Shown here: one piece after another, positions 39,760-48,876 of the stretch
How the letters are laid out: each line of letters begins with the position of its first letter
Numbering within the stretch: position 1 is the first letter of the stretch
From: Sphingomonas lutea
GTDB lineage: Bacteria; Pseudomonadota; Alphaproteobacteria; Sphingomonadales; Sphingomonadaceae
Reading direction: 5' to 3'
NCBI RefSeq assembly: GCF_014396785.1
Contig: NZ_CP060718.1
Location: 1,942,501-2,006,500, forward strand
Length of the DNA: 64,000 nucleotides
The notes under the pieces: model-generated
The model's database searches: none
What the model was told of the DNA's origin: nothing
The model's input: only the letters and a program-made list of their open reading frames with translations
Position numbers and translations under genes: made by a program

Positions 39760-39792
39760 ACGCCGCGTCCCTCACCGGGGCGCGGCGTTTTT
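39760..39792 (+). terminator. Rho-independent terminator after the disordered-protein gene
   Basis: ACGCCGCG pairs with CGCGGCGT around TCCCTCACCGGGG and is followed by T's. It may also stop the convergent DUF6456 gene. Confidence 0.85.
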
Positions 39793-39806
39793 GATGCCCC
39801 TTCATT

Positions 39807-40280
39807 TCAGCGAAGCCGATAGAAATCGGCGACCCGGTCGAGCGCGAAGGTCAGTACCAGCTTGCCCGCCCGCGCCGGCCAGCCGAGCGCCGTTTCCGCA
39901 TCGCGCATCCCCTCACCCGCGCAGACCACCCGCCACAGGATGTCGGCCAGTCCTGGGCCGGCGCTCGCAACCGCATCGTCGAAGCGTTTTCGAGCGTCGA
40001 TTTGCGAACCATTGAGGTCCACGCCAGAGGCCGCGCCTCCGCGACCGCGCGCGACTGGCGCGGCGTCCCACGCCATCGTCACCCGCGGCGCGAGCTGCGC
40101 GCGCTCCCAATCGCTTCGAAGGCGCTCGCCCGCCTCGAACTGACGGGGACTGACGTGCCCGTGGGCGAGCAGCCATCCGAGCGGCGATTCCATCTTGTTG
40201 ACCGTCACGGATCGCGCGGCCCGGCCAACCCCACCCGCTCCGCCGACATCTTGCCCTTCCGGCTCCCTCTGCGCCTTCAT
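39807..40280 (-). CDS. DUF6456 domain protein
   Basis: A 157-residue protein. The conserved core is SPLGWLLAHGHVSPRQFEAGERLRSDWERA, with later ARKRFDDAVASAGPGLADILWRVVCAGEGM and ADFYRLR. Such proteins are common in sphingomonads and of unknown function; replication or DNA-binding links have been suggested. ATG at 40280 follows GAGGAGG. Divergent from the XRE regulator. Confidence 0.82.
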   Translation of the reverse strand: MKAQREPEGQDVGGAGGVGRAARSVTVNKMESPLGWLLAHGHVSPRQFEAGERLRSDWERAQLAPRVTMAWDAAPVARGRGGAASGVDLNGSQIDARKRFDDAVASAGPGLADILWRVVCAGEGMRDAETALGWPARAGKLVLTFALDRVADFYRLR

Positions 40281-40364
40281 CCACCACTCCTCCTCGATTC
40301 GGCTTGCCACAACGGGAAAAGTGTAGGACAGCATAAAAACCGTTTTGGTTAGTCGGGAGGTCGA

Positions 40365-40928
40365 ATGATCACGCGCATCCGCGAAGTGCGTCGCGCGCGC
40401 GGGCTGACGTTGGATGACGTAGCGCAACGCTGCGAACCGCCGACTACGCCCCAGACGATCGGCCGGCTCGAAACGGGCACTCGAACAGTTTCGGTCGGAT
40501 GGTTGAATCGGATCGCGCGCGCGCTTGAGGTCGACGCACAGGATCTCGTCGACCGCGAAGACACGGCCCATCTCAAGGTCGTTGCGGTCCTTGGTCCCGG
40601 CGGCCCAACCGCGCCGCGCCGCGCGGCCATCGTCGTCCCGCCGCGCGCCGATGACGGGCAGGTCGCGATCCTGGTGTCGTCGAGTACCGGCGATTACCGC
40701 GCAGGTGACGAAATCTGGTGCGACATGCTCGCCGCTGAAGATTTCGGACGGGCTCTCAATCGCGACGTGCTGCTGCCTCGTTCCGGCGGCCGATTCATGT
40801 TCGGCCGGCTGATCGACCGGGACAAGGACCGGCTGCAGCTCCTCCCCCTTGGAACGGGCGGCCGCCAACAGGTCGTCGCGAATCCGCCGTGGATCGCGGT
40901 AGCGCGCCGCCTTGTTCGAAGTCTCTGA
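40365..40928 (+). CDS. XRE-family transcriptional regulator
   Basis: A 187-residue regulator. The N-terminal helix-turn-helix is ITRIREVRRARGLTLDDVAQRCEPPTTPQTIGRLETGTR. The C-terminal part (WCDMLAAEDFGRALNRDVLLP, GRFMFGRLIDRDKDRLQLLPLG) resembles an S24-like sensor fold. The 84-base gap to the divergent DUF6456 gene contains AACCGTTTTGGTT, a possible operator. Confidence 0.86.
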   Translation: MITRIREVRRARGLTLDDVAQRCEPPTTPQTIGRLETGTRTVSVGWLNRIARALEVDAQDLVDREDTAHLKVVAVLGPGGPTAPRRAAIVVPPRADDGQVAILVSSSTGDYRAGDEIWCDMLAAEDFGRALNRDVLLPRSGGRFMFGRLIDRDKDRLQLLPLGTGGRQQVVANPPWIAVARRLVRSL

Positions 40929-40971
40929 CTTTGACGTTCCGCGCCTCGCGTGGCAGGTCGCGATGCGCGCC

Positions 40972-41047
40972 GGGCGGTTAGCTCAGTTGGTAGAGCATCT
41001 CGTTTACACCGAGAGGGTCGGCGGTTCGAGCCCGTCACCGCCCACCA
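40972..41047 (+). tRNA. tRNA-Val (anticodon TAC)
   Basis: A 76-base cloverleaf: acceptor GGGCGGT, D-arm with AGCTCAGTTGGTAGAG, anticodon stem CTCG/CGAG around TTTACAC, and TTCGAGC in the T-loop. The anticodon TAC reads GUA. CCA is encoded at 41045-41047. Confidence 0.97.
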
Positions 41048-41053
41048 ATTCCG

Positions 41054-41826
41054 TCAGAACAATTCCCCTGCGACCCTCATGATCGCGGCAACATGCTCGA
41101 GCCGGATCGAAATGGTGAAGTCGGGCTGAAATTGCCGGAGCCGAAGGCCTGAACGGGTGCGATCCGTCAGATGCATGATGAGCACGCTGTCGAATTCGCC
41201 TGTCGTACTCCCGGACAAGGCGCGCGGCTTTACGACAACGTCGTCGCCAGGCGCGACTTTTGACTGAGGGGAGACAGCCACGCGCCGACCCTCGCTGAAT
41301 CGCGGCCACATCGAGTTCGTGACGATCGTGAGCGCAAAGGCCTCATGGTCGAGCGCAAGGCTCGACGGACGCGGGAGCAATTCCGAACGCGGCTCGCGCA
41401 CAATCTCGGTCAAGTCGACCCGCCCTTCAGGCGCATCCCACGTTCCCCCACCCGCGAGGAGAAAAGCGGAAGCGAAGGCAGTGGGGCGTGACCCCAGGGC
41501 CGACCGACATCTCCAAGGGCGGCGTGCGACGTGCCTGGCCCGATCGCGTGTGGGCCGATCCGCAGCGCCTCGAACTCGGCAAGGCTTGATCCGGCCACGG
41601 CAAGCAGCTTTTCGAGCGTGCGCCGCGAAGGATTGCCGTGGCGCCGCATGTCGGACCAGACGGTGCGGCTGACCCCAGCTCGCACTGCCCAGGCATTCGG
41701 GGATAATCCGTCCGGCCTGAATCGCATGAGGTCCGTGTAGATTGGGGACTCTTCGGGCGGCAGCGTCACGACCGCGTCTATTGCGTGCGGGCCCGGCGTC
41801 CGCAACGCCGCATTGCCCGCCGGCAC
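41054..41826 (-). CDS. HTH-S24 CI-like repressor, frameshift at 41445-41449
   Basis: Two overlapping frames form one repressor. The first (to VGERGMRLKGGST) carries the helix-turn-helix LSPNAWAVRAGVSRTVWSDMRRHGN. The second carries LPRPSSLALDHEAFALTIVTNSMWPRFSEGRRVAVSP with the S24 Ser. Adding one G to the five-G run joins them as RVGGTWDAPEGRVDLTEIV, giving up to 257 residues. A start at 41727 (MRFRPDGLSPNAW) is also possible. The gene ends seven bases from the 3' end of tRNA-Val, a classic phage-integration place. A half-site pair TGAC-N6-GTCA lies at 41834-41847. Confidence 0.8.
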
Positions 41827-41889
41827 GGCCGTTTGACTTACATGTCAGACTTTTCTAACGCCCGCCATATGGGTTTGCGGCATCGGCCA

Positions 41890-42813
41890 TCAAATGACGG
41901 GGACCGTGGAATCGACCTCGGCGAAGTAACGGCGCAGCGCGTGGCTGGTTTGCGGCGCCAGCTCGACAAACACGCGCCGCCCGTCGTGCGGGTCGGCACG
42001 CCGCATGAAGACATTTTGCTGCACCATGGTCTTCAACCACCGCAACGCGGTCGTCGCTGGTACCGCGGCCGCGATGCACAAGCTCGACACGGGCACGCGC
42101 AGGTGGGCGATTTCCGCTTGCAGCAGGTCGAGCAGCATGTCCCATGCAGGATCGGCAAACAGCTCCTCGGAAAAATAGCGCGACCGCAGTCGGCGCGCCC
42201 GGATTACCGACCTCACGGTTTCGGCCGACACAGGTGGAACGTCGTCGCCTTCGGTCATGACAGGGCGGGGCGTCGGCAGCGACGGGCCCTCGGACAGGCG
42301 CGCGAGCGTGGACGCAATTCGGCTGACTTCCTCGCTCAACTGACGGATGCGCTGCGCATTTTTCTCCGCCGCGACATCGGAAACGCGCAGGGGACGGCGC
42401 GAATTCCCGATTGCCAGCGCAAGCGCGGTGGCGCGCTCGAATTCCTGTCCGTCAACGACGACTTCAATTCCGGGATCGTCAATGTTGCCAACCACGCGGT
42501 CGATAAGATCGGCGGTAACGCCGACGACCGCAGCATAGCGCCCGGCCTCTACATCAAATTCAACCTGCTTGAGGAGGACGTCGAGGGCTGGTCCGCAATC
42601 TTCTTCGAGTTCGATCCAGACTGCGGCGGCCGATGCTTGGTCGGCGATCCGGCGCGATGCCTCGTCGAGCGTGATGCGGCCGCCGACGCGTGCGCCCGTT
42701 GCTTCGACAAAGGCCGCAGCCCGATTGATCGCGGCTTGGCCCGATCCTGTGACCAAGACGGGTGCACCATCGGAATAGGGAACTGTGCTCGAGCCGATTG
42801 GATACGCATTCAT
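41890..42813 (-). CDS. MarR-like winged-helix protein with receiver-like N-terminus
   Basis: A 307-residue regulator. The N-terminal half (about 10-155) resembles a degenerate receiver domain (VPYSDGAPVLVTGSG, VTADLIDRVVGNIDDPGIEVVV). A coiled segment IRQLSEEVSRIASTLARL follows. The C-terminus is a winged helix: RYFSEELFADPAWDMLLDLLQAEIAHLRVPVSSLCIAAAVPATTALRWLKTMV. Its MarR-type end carries DPHDGRRVFVEL. Start 42813 has GGGGGAT upstream; ATG at 42867 is an alternative. The signal sensed is unknown. Confidence 0.78.
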   Translation of the reverse strand: MNAYPIGSSTVPYSDGAPVLVTGSGQAAINRAAAFVEATGARVGGRITLDEASRRIADQASAAAVWIELEEDCGPALDVLLKQVEFDVEAGRYAAVVGVTADLIDRVVGNIDDPGIEVVVDGQEFERATALALAIGNSRRPLRVSDVAAEKNAQRIRQLSEEVSRIASTLARLSEGPSLPTPRPVMTEGDDVPPVSAETVRSVIRARRLRSRYFSEELFADPAWDMLLDLLQAEIAHLRVPVSSLCIAAAVPATTALRWLKTMVQQNVFMRRADPHDGRRVFVELAPQTSHALRRYFAEVDSTVPVI

Positions 42814-42968
42814 GACAGGGGATCCCCCACCTACAAAAGGACCGAGCACGCATTCGGTAGCGCGCATTGTGGAGAAAGGTTAGACGGTTTCGGCTCCACA
42901 ATGGAGGGGAACCTCACGCGCTTGCAAGCAACGGCCCGATAGTGGCTACAGGTTGGCAGGAGTAACGC

Positions 42969-43247
42969 GTGCGTCGAGATCGGAGCGAGGAAGCGGCGGC
43001 AGCGCGCGCGCATTGGCTGGCCGAGCTCGCCGAAGCCTTGCGCCAGGCTCAGGACCTGGCCTGGCAACTCGGGCCATCGGTTGGCAATGGCGCAGAACGC
43101 ATGGACCTTTATGGCCGGATCGAAGCACTGCTGGGGGAGGTCCGCTCGCTACAGCTCCGGCCTGCGGAGGCGCCGCCGCAGGAAAATGCTCCACAATGGA
43201 CCAGTAAGTCTCCCTGGTGCTCTCCGGATCGCGATCACACACCCTGA
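42969..43247 (+). CDS. Small helical protein, conserved hypothetical
   Basis: A 92-residue protein beginning with GTG at 42969. Its core ARAHWLAELAEALRQAQDLAWQLG and MDLYGRIEALLGEVRSLQ looks like a short helical hairpin. Relatives in sphingomonads seem familiar, but I know no function. It overlaps the convergent cysQ by 13 bases. Confidence 0.6.
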   Translation: MRRDRSEEAAAARAHWLAELAEALRQAQDLAWQLGPSVGNGAERMDLYGRIEALLGEVRSLQLRPAEAPPQENAPQWTSKSPWCSPDRDHTP

Positions 43248-44059
43248 GGTAGGTCGCCGCCACCCGCGAAGCTCGCAAGGAAAGGATCAATCGACGGCGC
43301 CTGCCAGCCAGCGGTGGCGACAAAGGCGCGGTTGAGGAAGGCGGGCTTGCCATATTGCAGGGCGTCTCCGCCGGGTCCGTCAACGCGACCGCCCGCGGCC
43401 AGCAGCACGGCATGTCCCGCCGCAGTATCCCACTCGCTTGTGGGCGACAGCCGCGGATAAATATCGGCCTTGCCTTCGGCGATGATGCAGAATTTCAGGG
43501 ATGATCCAATGGCGACCCGCTCGCACGTCCCCACCGCACTTTCCAGGTAATCCACGGTTGCCTGGTTGAGATGGGATTTTGAGGCGACCGCCGCGATCTT
43601 CGGCCCCCGCGACCGAACGTTGATGCGCGATCGTTCACCATTGTCCACCAGCCACGCCCCCTCCCCGACGGATCCCGTGTGGAGCCGCCCGCTGGCCGGT
43701 GCATAGACCACCCCCATCACCGGTTGGCCGCCTTCGATGAGACCGATGTTGACGGTATAATCGGCGCCGCCGCGGACGAACTCCTTGGTTCCGTCGAGCG
43801 GATCGACAAGGAAATAGGTGTTTCCGTGCCGGGGGATGCGGCCGGCCGCGACCTCCTCCTCGGCGATCACCGGAATGTTCGGAGCAAGATGCGAAAGGGC
43901 CGCGAGGATGATCGCTTCGGCAGCCTGATCGGCCTCGGTCACGGGCGATGCGTCCGACTTGCGCTGTACCTCGAATCCCCGTTCGACCACGCGCAGGATG
44001 GCCTCCCCCGCGGCGCGCGCCGTGTCTTCCAGCCCCTCCAGGAGGCGGGAACGGTTCAA
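43235..44059 (-). CDS. cysQ: 3'(2'),5'-bisphosphate nucleotidase CysQ
   Basis: Inositol-monophosphatase-fold phosphatase of 274 residues that clears PAP from sulfate assimilation. Metal-binding motifs are DASPVTEADQAAE, PVIAEEE, FLVDPLDGTKEFVRGG and SEWDTAAGHAVLLAAGG. The first metal-site pattern and FVRGGADYTVNIGLI favour CysQ over SuhB. It follows the SDR gene by two bases. Confidence 0.93.
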   Translation of the reverse strand: MNRSRLLEGLEDTARAAGEAILRVVERGFEVQRKSDASPVTEADQAAEAIILAALSHLAPNIPVIAEEEVAAGRIPRHGNTYFLVDPLDGTKEFVRGGADYTVNIGLIEGGQPVMGVVYAPASGRLHTGSVGEGAWLVDNGERSRINVRSRGPKIAAVASKSHLNQATVDYLESAVGTCERVAIGSSLKFCIIAEGKADIYPRLSPTSEWDTAAGHAVLLAAGGRVDGPGGDALQYGKPAFLNRAFVATAGWQAPSIDPFLASFAGGGDLPQGV

Positions 44060-44061
44060 GT

Positions 44062-44841
44062 TCAGCGCGGCGCCATGCGGATACCGCCATCGAGCCGGAT
44101 CGCCGCGGCGTTCATGTACGGATTCTCGATCAGGAAGCGCGCCAGCCGGCCATATTCCTCGGCACTGCCCAACCTTTTCGGAAAGGGCACTTGTTGTCCC
44201 AGCGCGTCCTGCACGTTGGGCGGCATCATCGCCACCATCGGGGTCTTGAATACGCCGGGAAGGATCGTGTTCACGCGCACGCCGTCGTTCATCAGGTCAC
44301 GCGCGATCGGCAGGGCCATCGCAAGAACCCCGCCCTTCGACGCCGAATAGGCCGCCTGGCCGATCTGCCCGTCTTCCGCCGCGACCGACGCGGTGTTGAT
44401 GATGACGCCGCGCTCCCCATCGGTCAGCGGATCGAGGTCGACCATCCCGAATGCCGAATTGGCGATGCAGCGAAACGTGCCGATCAGGTTGATCTGGATC
44501 GCCAGCTCGAACTGTTGCATCGGATAGCGCTTGGCGGCCTTGGTCTCCTTGTCGCGACCAACCGTTTTGGCAGCATTGGCAACGCCGGCGCAATTGACCA
44601 GGATACGCTCCTGCCCATGCGCAGCGCGCGCACGCTCGAACGCCGCCGCGACCTTTTCGTCGCTGGTCACGTCGACTTCGCAGAAAACGCCGCCGATCTC
44701 CTTGGCGACCTGCTCCCCGCGCGCAGCGTCGCGGTCGAAGATTGCGACCTTCGCGCCGGCCCCGGCCAGTTCGCGGGCAGTCGCTTCGCCCAGCCCCGAT
44801 GCGGCCCCGGTGACGACCGCCGCCACTCCACTGATGTCCAT
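44062..44841 (-). CDS. SDR oxidoreductase, HSD17B10-like 3-hydroxyacyl-CoA dehydrogenase
   Basis: A 259-residue classical SDR. It begins MDISGVAAVVTGAASGLGEATAREL, with NCAGVANAAKTVGR and the catalytic AAYSASKGGV. The insert KRYPMQQFELAIQINLIGTFRCI and end NPYMNAAAIRLDGGIRM are typical of type-II 3-hydroxyacyl-CoA dehydrogenase. ATG at 44841 was chosen because the longer frame adds an atypical tail. It is in an operon with cysQ. Confidence 0.9.
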   Translation of the reverse strand: MDISGVAAVVTGAASGLGEATARELAGAGAKVAIFDRDAARGEQVAKEIGGVFCEVDVTSDEKVAAAFERARAAHGQERILVNCAGVANAAKTVGRDKETKAAKRYPMQQFELAIQINLIGTFRCIANSAFGMVDLDPLTDGERGVIINTASVAAEDGQIGQAAYSASKGGVLAMALPIARDLMNDGVRVNTILPGVFKTPMVAMMPPNVQDALGQQVPFPKRLGSAEEYGRLARFLIENPYMNAAAIRLDGGIRMAPR

Positions 44842-45040
44842 TGTTGCTCTTGCTCCTGCGCTTCTCGTCCAAGCGCCTACCCGCCAAAAAGCGGCGAAGA
44901 CAAGCCGAAGCGCGGCTTTATCTGGTGTCGCCGCGCGGCCACAGGCCAAAGGCCGTTCTGCAATTCATCGCAAATGCAGGTTCAATAACGGATAAGTCTT
45001 GCTTAGATTCCAAGGCCATTTCGGTGCGAGGGGGATTTCG

Positions 45041-46354
45041 GTGACGGGCAGGAAGATCACAATCGCCGCGATCGGCGCGACTGCAGCGGGCCTTCTGTCG
45101 ATGCCGGCGTCGGCGCAGGCACCCGCACCTGCGGCCGGCCAGTCCTCAATGCTCCCGGCGGCGGCATCGGTCGCGTCCTTCTACGCAACGCATGGCAAGC
45201 AGGGCATCTGGTTTCGCGGCGGCGATCAAAGCGCTGCGGCCGCGCAGCTCGTCAGTATCCTTGAACGGGCGCCGTTCGACGGTCTCGCGACCGGACCGCA
45301 GGTTGCGGCCGAGGTCAGGGCCGCCCTCTCCCGCGCGATGAGCCGGCAGCCGGCCGACGTCATGGCGGCGGAACAGGCGATGTCCGCGGCCTGGGTGCAA
45401 TATGTCCAGGCGATCAAGCGGCCGACCCCGGGCATGGTCTACGCCATCCCGGTCCTCGGCCCGCAGGGCACGCGCGCCGACCAGATCCTGCTGACCGCCG
45501 CCGCTGCGCCGTCGCTCGATCGGCACTTGGCGACCGTGTCCAGCGTCAATCCGATGTACGCGCAGCTTCGCGACACGGCATGGGCCCAGGCGCAGGCCAG
45601 CGGCAACATGACTCCGGACCCGCGATTGCTCGCCAATCTCGAGCGCATTCGCTCCATTCCTTCCACGGGCAAGTTCATCGTCGTCGATTCCGGCACGCAG
45701 CTGATGACGATGTTTGAAAACGGCCGACCGGTGGATTCGATGAAGATCGTCGTTGGCAAGACCGGCTATGAAACGCCGATGATCGCCAGCATCATGTACT
45801 ACATCGTCTACAACCCGTACTGGAATGCGCCCGATCATCTCGTGCGCAAAATCGCGCAGAACTATCTGTCGATGGGCGACAAATATCTGAAGTCGCGCGG
45901 CTATCAGGTGATGAAGGATTGGACGGCGGCGTCCGCGGTCGTTCCCAACGACCAGGTCAATTGGAAGGCGGTCGCTTCGGGCAAGGAGCAGATCCGCATC
46001 CGGCAGAAACCACAGGACGACAACAGCATGGGGGATTTGAAATTCCCCTTCGTCAACGATCTCGACATCTTCCTGCACGACACGCCGCACAAGGAATATT
46101 TCGGCCGCGCCAACCGCTATTTGTCCAATGGCTGCGTGCGGCTGGAAGATGCGCGGCGATTTGGCCGCTGGTTGCTCGGCACCGAGCCCAAGCCACCTGG
46201 TGACGATGCCGAAATCCAGGTTCAGTTGCCGCGCGGCGTTCCGATCTATCTGACCTACACCACTGCGCAGGCCCGGGATGGCAAGCTCAGCTATCTGCCT
46301 GATGCATACGGTTGGGATCGCCGCCCTGCTCAACTTGCCAACGCAGGCAAGTAA
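45041..46354 (+). CDS. L,D-transpeptidase (YcbB-like)
   Basis: Peptidoglycan L,D-transpeptidase of 437 residues. GTG at 45041 follows GAGGG. A signal peptide (GATAAGLLSMPASAQA) leads to a peptidoglycan-type N-terminal region. The catalytic YkuD domain has DIFLHDTPHKEYFG and the active Cys in RYLSNGCVRLEDARRFG. Domain order resembles YcbB/LdtD. It should cross-link peptidoglycan in the periplasm. Confidence 0.92.
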   Translation: MTGRKITIAAIGATAAGLLSMPASAQAPAPAAGQSSMLPAAASVASFYATHGKQGIWFRGGDQSAAAAQLVSILERAPFDGLATGPQVAAEVRAALSRAMSRQPADVMAAEQAMSAAWVQYVQAIKRPTPGMVYAIPVLGPQGTRADQILLTAAAAPSLDRHLATVSSVNPMYAQLRDTAWAQAQASGNMTPDPRLLANLERIRSIPSTGKFIVVDSGTQLMTMFENGRPVDSMKIVVGKTGYETPMIASIMYYIVYNPYWNAPDHLVRKIAQNYLSMGDKYLKSRGYQVMKDWTAASAVVPNDQVNWKAVASGKEQIRIRQKPQDDNSMGDLKFPFVNDLDIFLHDTPHKEYFGRANRYLSNGCVRLEDARRFGRWLLGTEPKPPGDDAEIQVQLPRGVPIYLTYTTAQARDGKLSYLPDAYGWDRRPAQLANAGK

Positions 46355-46473
46355 CCGGCCTCCATTCTGATCGCTCGGCGGCCTTCGGGTGCGCGATGTC
46401 TACGCGTGTCCGCGCGCTGGATCACGACCTTGCGCGCAACCTAGGCACAGCGAACGCCCGCGTTCTCTGCGCA

Positions 46474-46511
46474 CAAAAGAAAACCGGCCCGGGCGAGGTG
46501 CCCGAGCCGGT
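46474..46511 (-). terminator. Rho-independent terminator of the beta-barrel gene
   Basis: On the minus strand ACCGGCTCGGGC and GCCCGGGCCGGT pair over 12 bases with a five-base loop and are followed by TTTCTTTTG. Confidence 0.88.
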
Positions 46512-46528
46512 GTTTCTTTTCGCAGTGC

Positions 46529-47390
46529 TTACTGACCGCGTTCCGGCGCCGGCGGCGGCGGCGGAGGCGGAGGCGGCGGAGCCGGGCAGACGTCCGTCGC
46601 CAGGATCACCGTACCGTCCGGGCACGTCTGCGTCGCCGGAGGCGGCGGAGGCGGCGGGGCGGAGGCGGCGGGGCGGCGGCGGCGGCGGGGCCGACGCGAA
46701 GTTGTAGATCAGGCTCGCCAGAAGGCTGTGCGAACGGAAACGGGCGGTGACATCCGACGTGGTGAAGTCGGTGATGTCTTGCCCGGTAGACAGCGCCGGA
46801 GAATCCGTCTCGTAGCGCAGGCGCTGCACGTTGAAGAAACGATACTTCAGGCCCAGGTCGACGTTCGGGCCAAGCGCCCACTTCACGCCGAGGATCGCCT
46901 GCCACGCAAAGCGCGTATGCGAGTCCGAGAACTCGACGCCACCGAAAGGCGGCAGGTCGTCGAGGTCGATGTCGTACTTGACGTTGGCAACGCCAACGCC
47001 GCCGCCGGCATAGCCGGTCATGCCGTCGTCATCACCGAATTCGAAGAGGACGTTGCCCATCAGGGAGAGCGCAGTGCCCTCGCCGTCGGCGTCGAAGCCC
47101 TCGGTCGTGGTGCGAACTTCGTCCACGCCCGCAGTCTTGTAGCCGAGCTCGGCTTCAACCCGGACCGAACCGAAATCGTAACCGGCGATCGCGTCGACGT
47201 CCCAGCCGTAGCGGTGATCGGCGATGTAGGGGAAGGTGATCCCCGTATCGCGCGGCGTCACCTCGATAGCCATATCTTCGACGACCATGAGGCCGCCTTC
47301 GAGGCCGACGTAGAACGAGTCATCACGAGCGACAGCAGGTGTCGCCAGTGCCGTTGATGCGAGCGCCACCGCAATGGCCAGCTTGCGCAT
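46529..47390 (-). CDS. Outer-membrane beta-barrel protein with Pro-rich tail, two frameshifts
   Basis: OmpA-like small porin: signal peptide to ATPAVA, then about eight alternating beta strands (FYVGLEGGLMVVED, WDVDAIAGYDFGSVRVEAELGY, HSLLASLIYNF). After NFASAPPPPPP the frame must change twice at four-C runs (46656-46659, 46670-46673) to reach the sensible end PPPATQTCPDGTVILATDVC, a second proline tract and PAPERGQ. With one C added at each run the protein has 287 residues and stops before the terminator. The two cysteines probably form a disulfide outside the barrel. Confidence 0.85.
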
Positions 47391-47434
47391 ATATGTCCCC
47401 TTTCACATGCGTTGTAAGTTTGATCCGCGGCGGC

Positions 47435-47463
47435 ACATTATGAGAGCGCCACAGTCCGCGCAA
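47435..47463 (-). promoter_or_regulatory. Sigma-70-like promoter of the beta-barrel gene
   Basis: On the minus strand TTGCGC (47463-47458) and TAATGT (47440-47435) are 17 bases apart, about 45 bases before the start codon. Confidence 0.65.
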
Positions 47464-47544
47464 GCTGGGGATTCCGCCCTCTGTTGCCAAAAAGTCGCAT
47501 TAGAGGGCTCATGAACGCGCAAGCTATTGTGGGAATTGGATTTA

Positions 47545-47820
47545 TTACGATTCAATCAAGCCATGTGAGCGCATCGCGTCCAGGGCGGTTTTCAGAGCTG
47601 CGCGAGCCTCCAAATCTACAGTGTCTCCGCCGTCCGGAGAAACGATTGCCGGCTGCCGCTTTCCGACCACCTGCCGACCATCGATCGTAACGTTGGTCCC
47701 ACGGAGCACGGTGGGCGGCATGCTTCGAACGATTGCCGAAGCAGAGATCTGAATACCGCTCGGCGTTTGCGTACGCACGATTGCCTGCTGACCTTCGCTC
47801 CAGGAGGGAAGCTCGATCAT
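47545..47820 (-). CDS. Small protein of unknown function
   Basis: A possible 91-residue protein, MIELPSWSEGQQAIVRTQTP to LDAMRSHGLIES. Its codon use is less GC-rich at third positions than its neighbours. No family, signal or membrane helix is visible. A GTG at 47853 is an alternative start. Confidence 0.4.
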   Translation of the reverse strand: MIELPSWSEGQQAIVRTQTPSGIQISASAIVRSMPPTVLRGTNVTIDGRQVVGKRQPAIVSPDGGDTVDLEARAALKTALDAMRSHGLIES

Positions 47821-47856
47821 GCGCAACGTGTCCGCTCGGGCCAGCGTGCACAACCC

Positions 47857-47885
47857 AATAAAAAAGGCCGCGAAATCGCGACCTT
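47857..47885 (-). terminator. Terminator-like hairpin on the minus strand
   Basis: AAGGTCGCG and CGCGGCCTT pair around ATTT on the minus strand and are followed by TTTTTATT. No minus-strand gene lies directly upstream, so it may stop transcription running out of the head-gene cluster antisense to the methyltransferase. Confidence 0.6.
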
Positions 47886-47923
47886 CGGCTTCCCTGACCG
47901 GAAAGACTGTCTAGACCGGCGGC

Positions 47924-48876
47924 ATGTCCGCCACCGGCACCTTCGCCTTCGAAACCCGCTCCTCATGTCCGGCCTGCGGCTCGCCGGAATCGCGCCGGCG
48001 CTTCGCCGCCCGCTTCGACCAGCCGCCGATCGCCGGTTTCATCTCATCCTTCTACAAGATCGATCCCGCACGCCTCGACGGCACCTATGACGCACGCCAG
48101 TGCACCGCCTGTGGCACCTTTTTCCAGGCCGAGGTCGGCAACGACGCGCTGCTCGAGCAGCTCTACACGCACTGGGTCTTCGAAATCGGCGATCCCATGC
48201 GCGATCCGCATTACGCCTTCGACGTCACCCACCCTGCACTATCCCGCGACGGCCACGAACTGATGACCGCCGCCGCCGTCCTGGGCCGCGACCTCCAGGC
48301 CATGCGCACGCTCGACTTCGGCATGGGCTGGGCCGGCTGGGCCCGCGTCGCCAAAAGCCTTGGCTGCGACTCCTACGGCCACGAACTCTCCGCCGATCGT
48401 GTCGCTTACGCGGCCACGCATGGCATCAAGCCGTTCGATCCGAAGCTCACCTATCATTTCATCAACACCGAACAGGTGTTCGAACATCTCACCGATCCGC
48501 TCGGAGCGGCGCACATGCTCGCCGGCGTCCTCGCGCCCGGCGGAATCCTCAAAATCTCGCTCCCCTCCCCCACGGCCTCGATCGCCTGCTCGACCGGCTC
48601 AAGCCCGGCGAAGGCGACGTCAGCTACGAAGAGATCATGCCCCTGCAACCGCTGGAGCACGTCAATTGCTTCACCGTCGCCGGTTTGCGCGCGCTCGCCG
48701 GCAAGACCGGCCTCAGCTTCACCCGCCCGCCGATCCTCCGTTCCTACCTCACCCTCGCCCGCCGCCGCGCGCTCGACCCGCGCCTTCCGAAGCAAGTCGC
48801 CAAGGAACTCGCGCGGCCCTTCTACCGCCGCCTCAATCCGCGCAACCATCACGTCTGGCTGCGCAAGCCCGCCTGA
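47924..48876 (+). CDS. SAM-dependent methyltransferase, frameshift at 48562-48571
   Basis: A class-I methyltransferase with an N-terminal zinc-like CPACGSPESRRRF and CTACGTFF. The SAM region is LDFGMGWAGWARVAKSLG, and FINTEQVFEHLTDPLG and APGGILKISLP follow. The frame then changes: the C-terminus DRLLDRLKPGEGDVSYEEIM to HHVWLRKPA reads one base earlier. One extra C in a four-C run gives SLPLPHGLDRLLDRLKPGEG and an intact protein. It resembles methyltransferases of glycan-modification loci. Its end overlaps the phage protease gene on the other strand. Confidence 0.82.
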
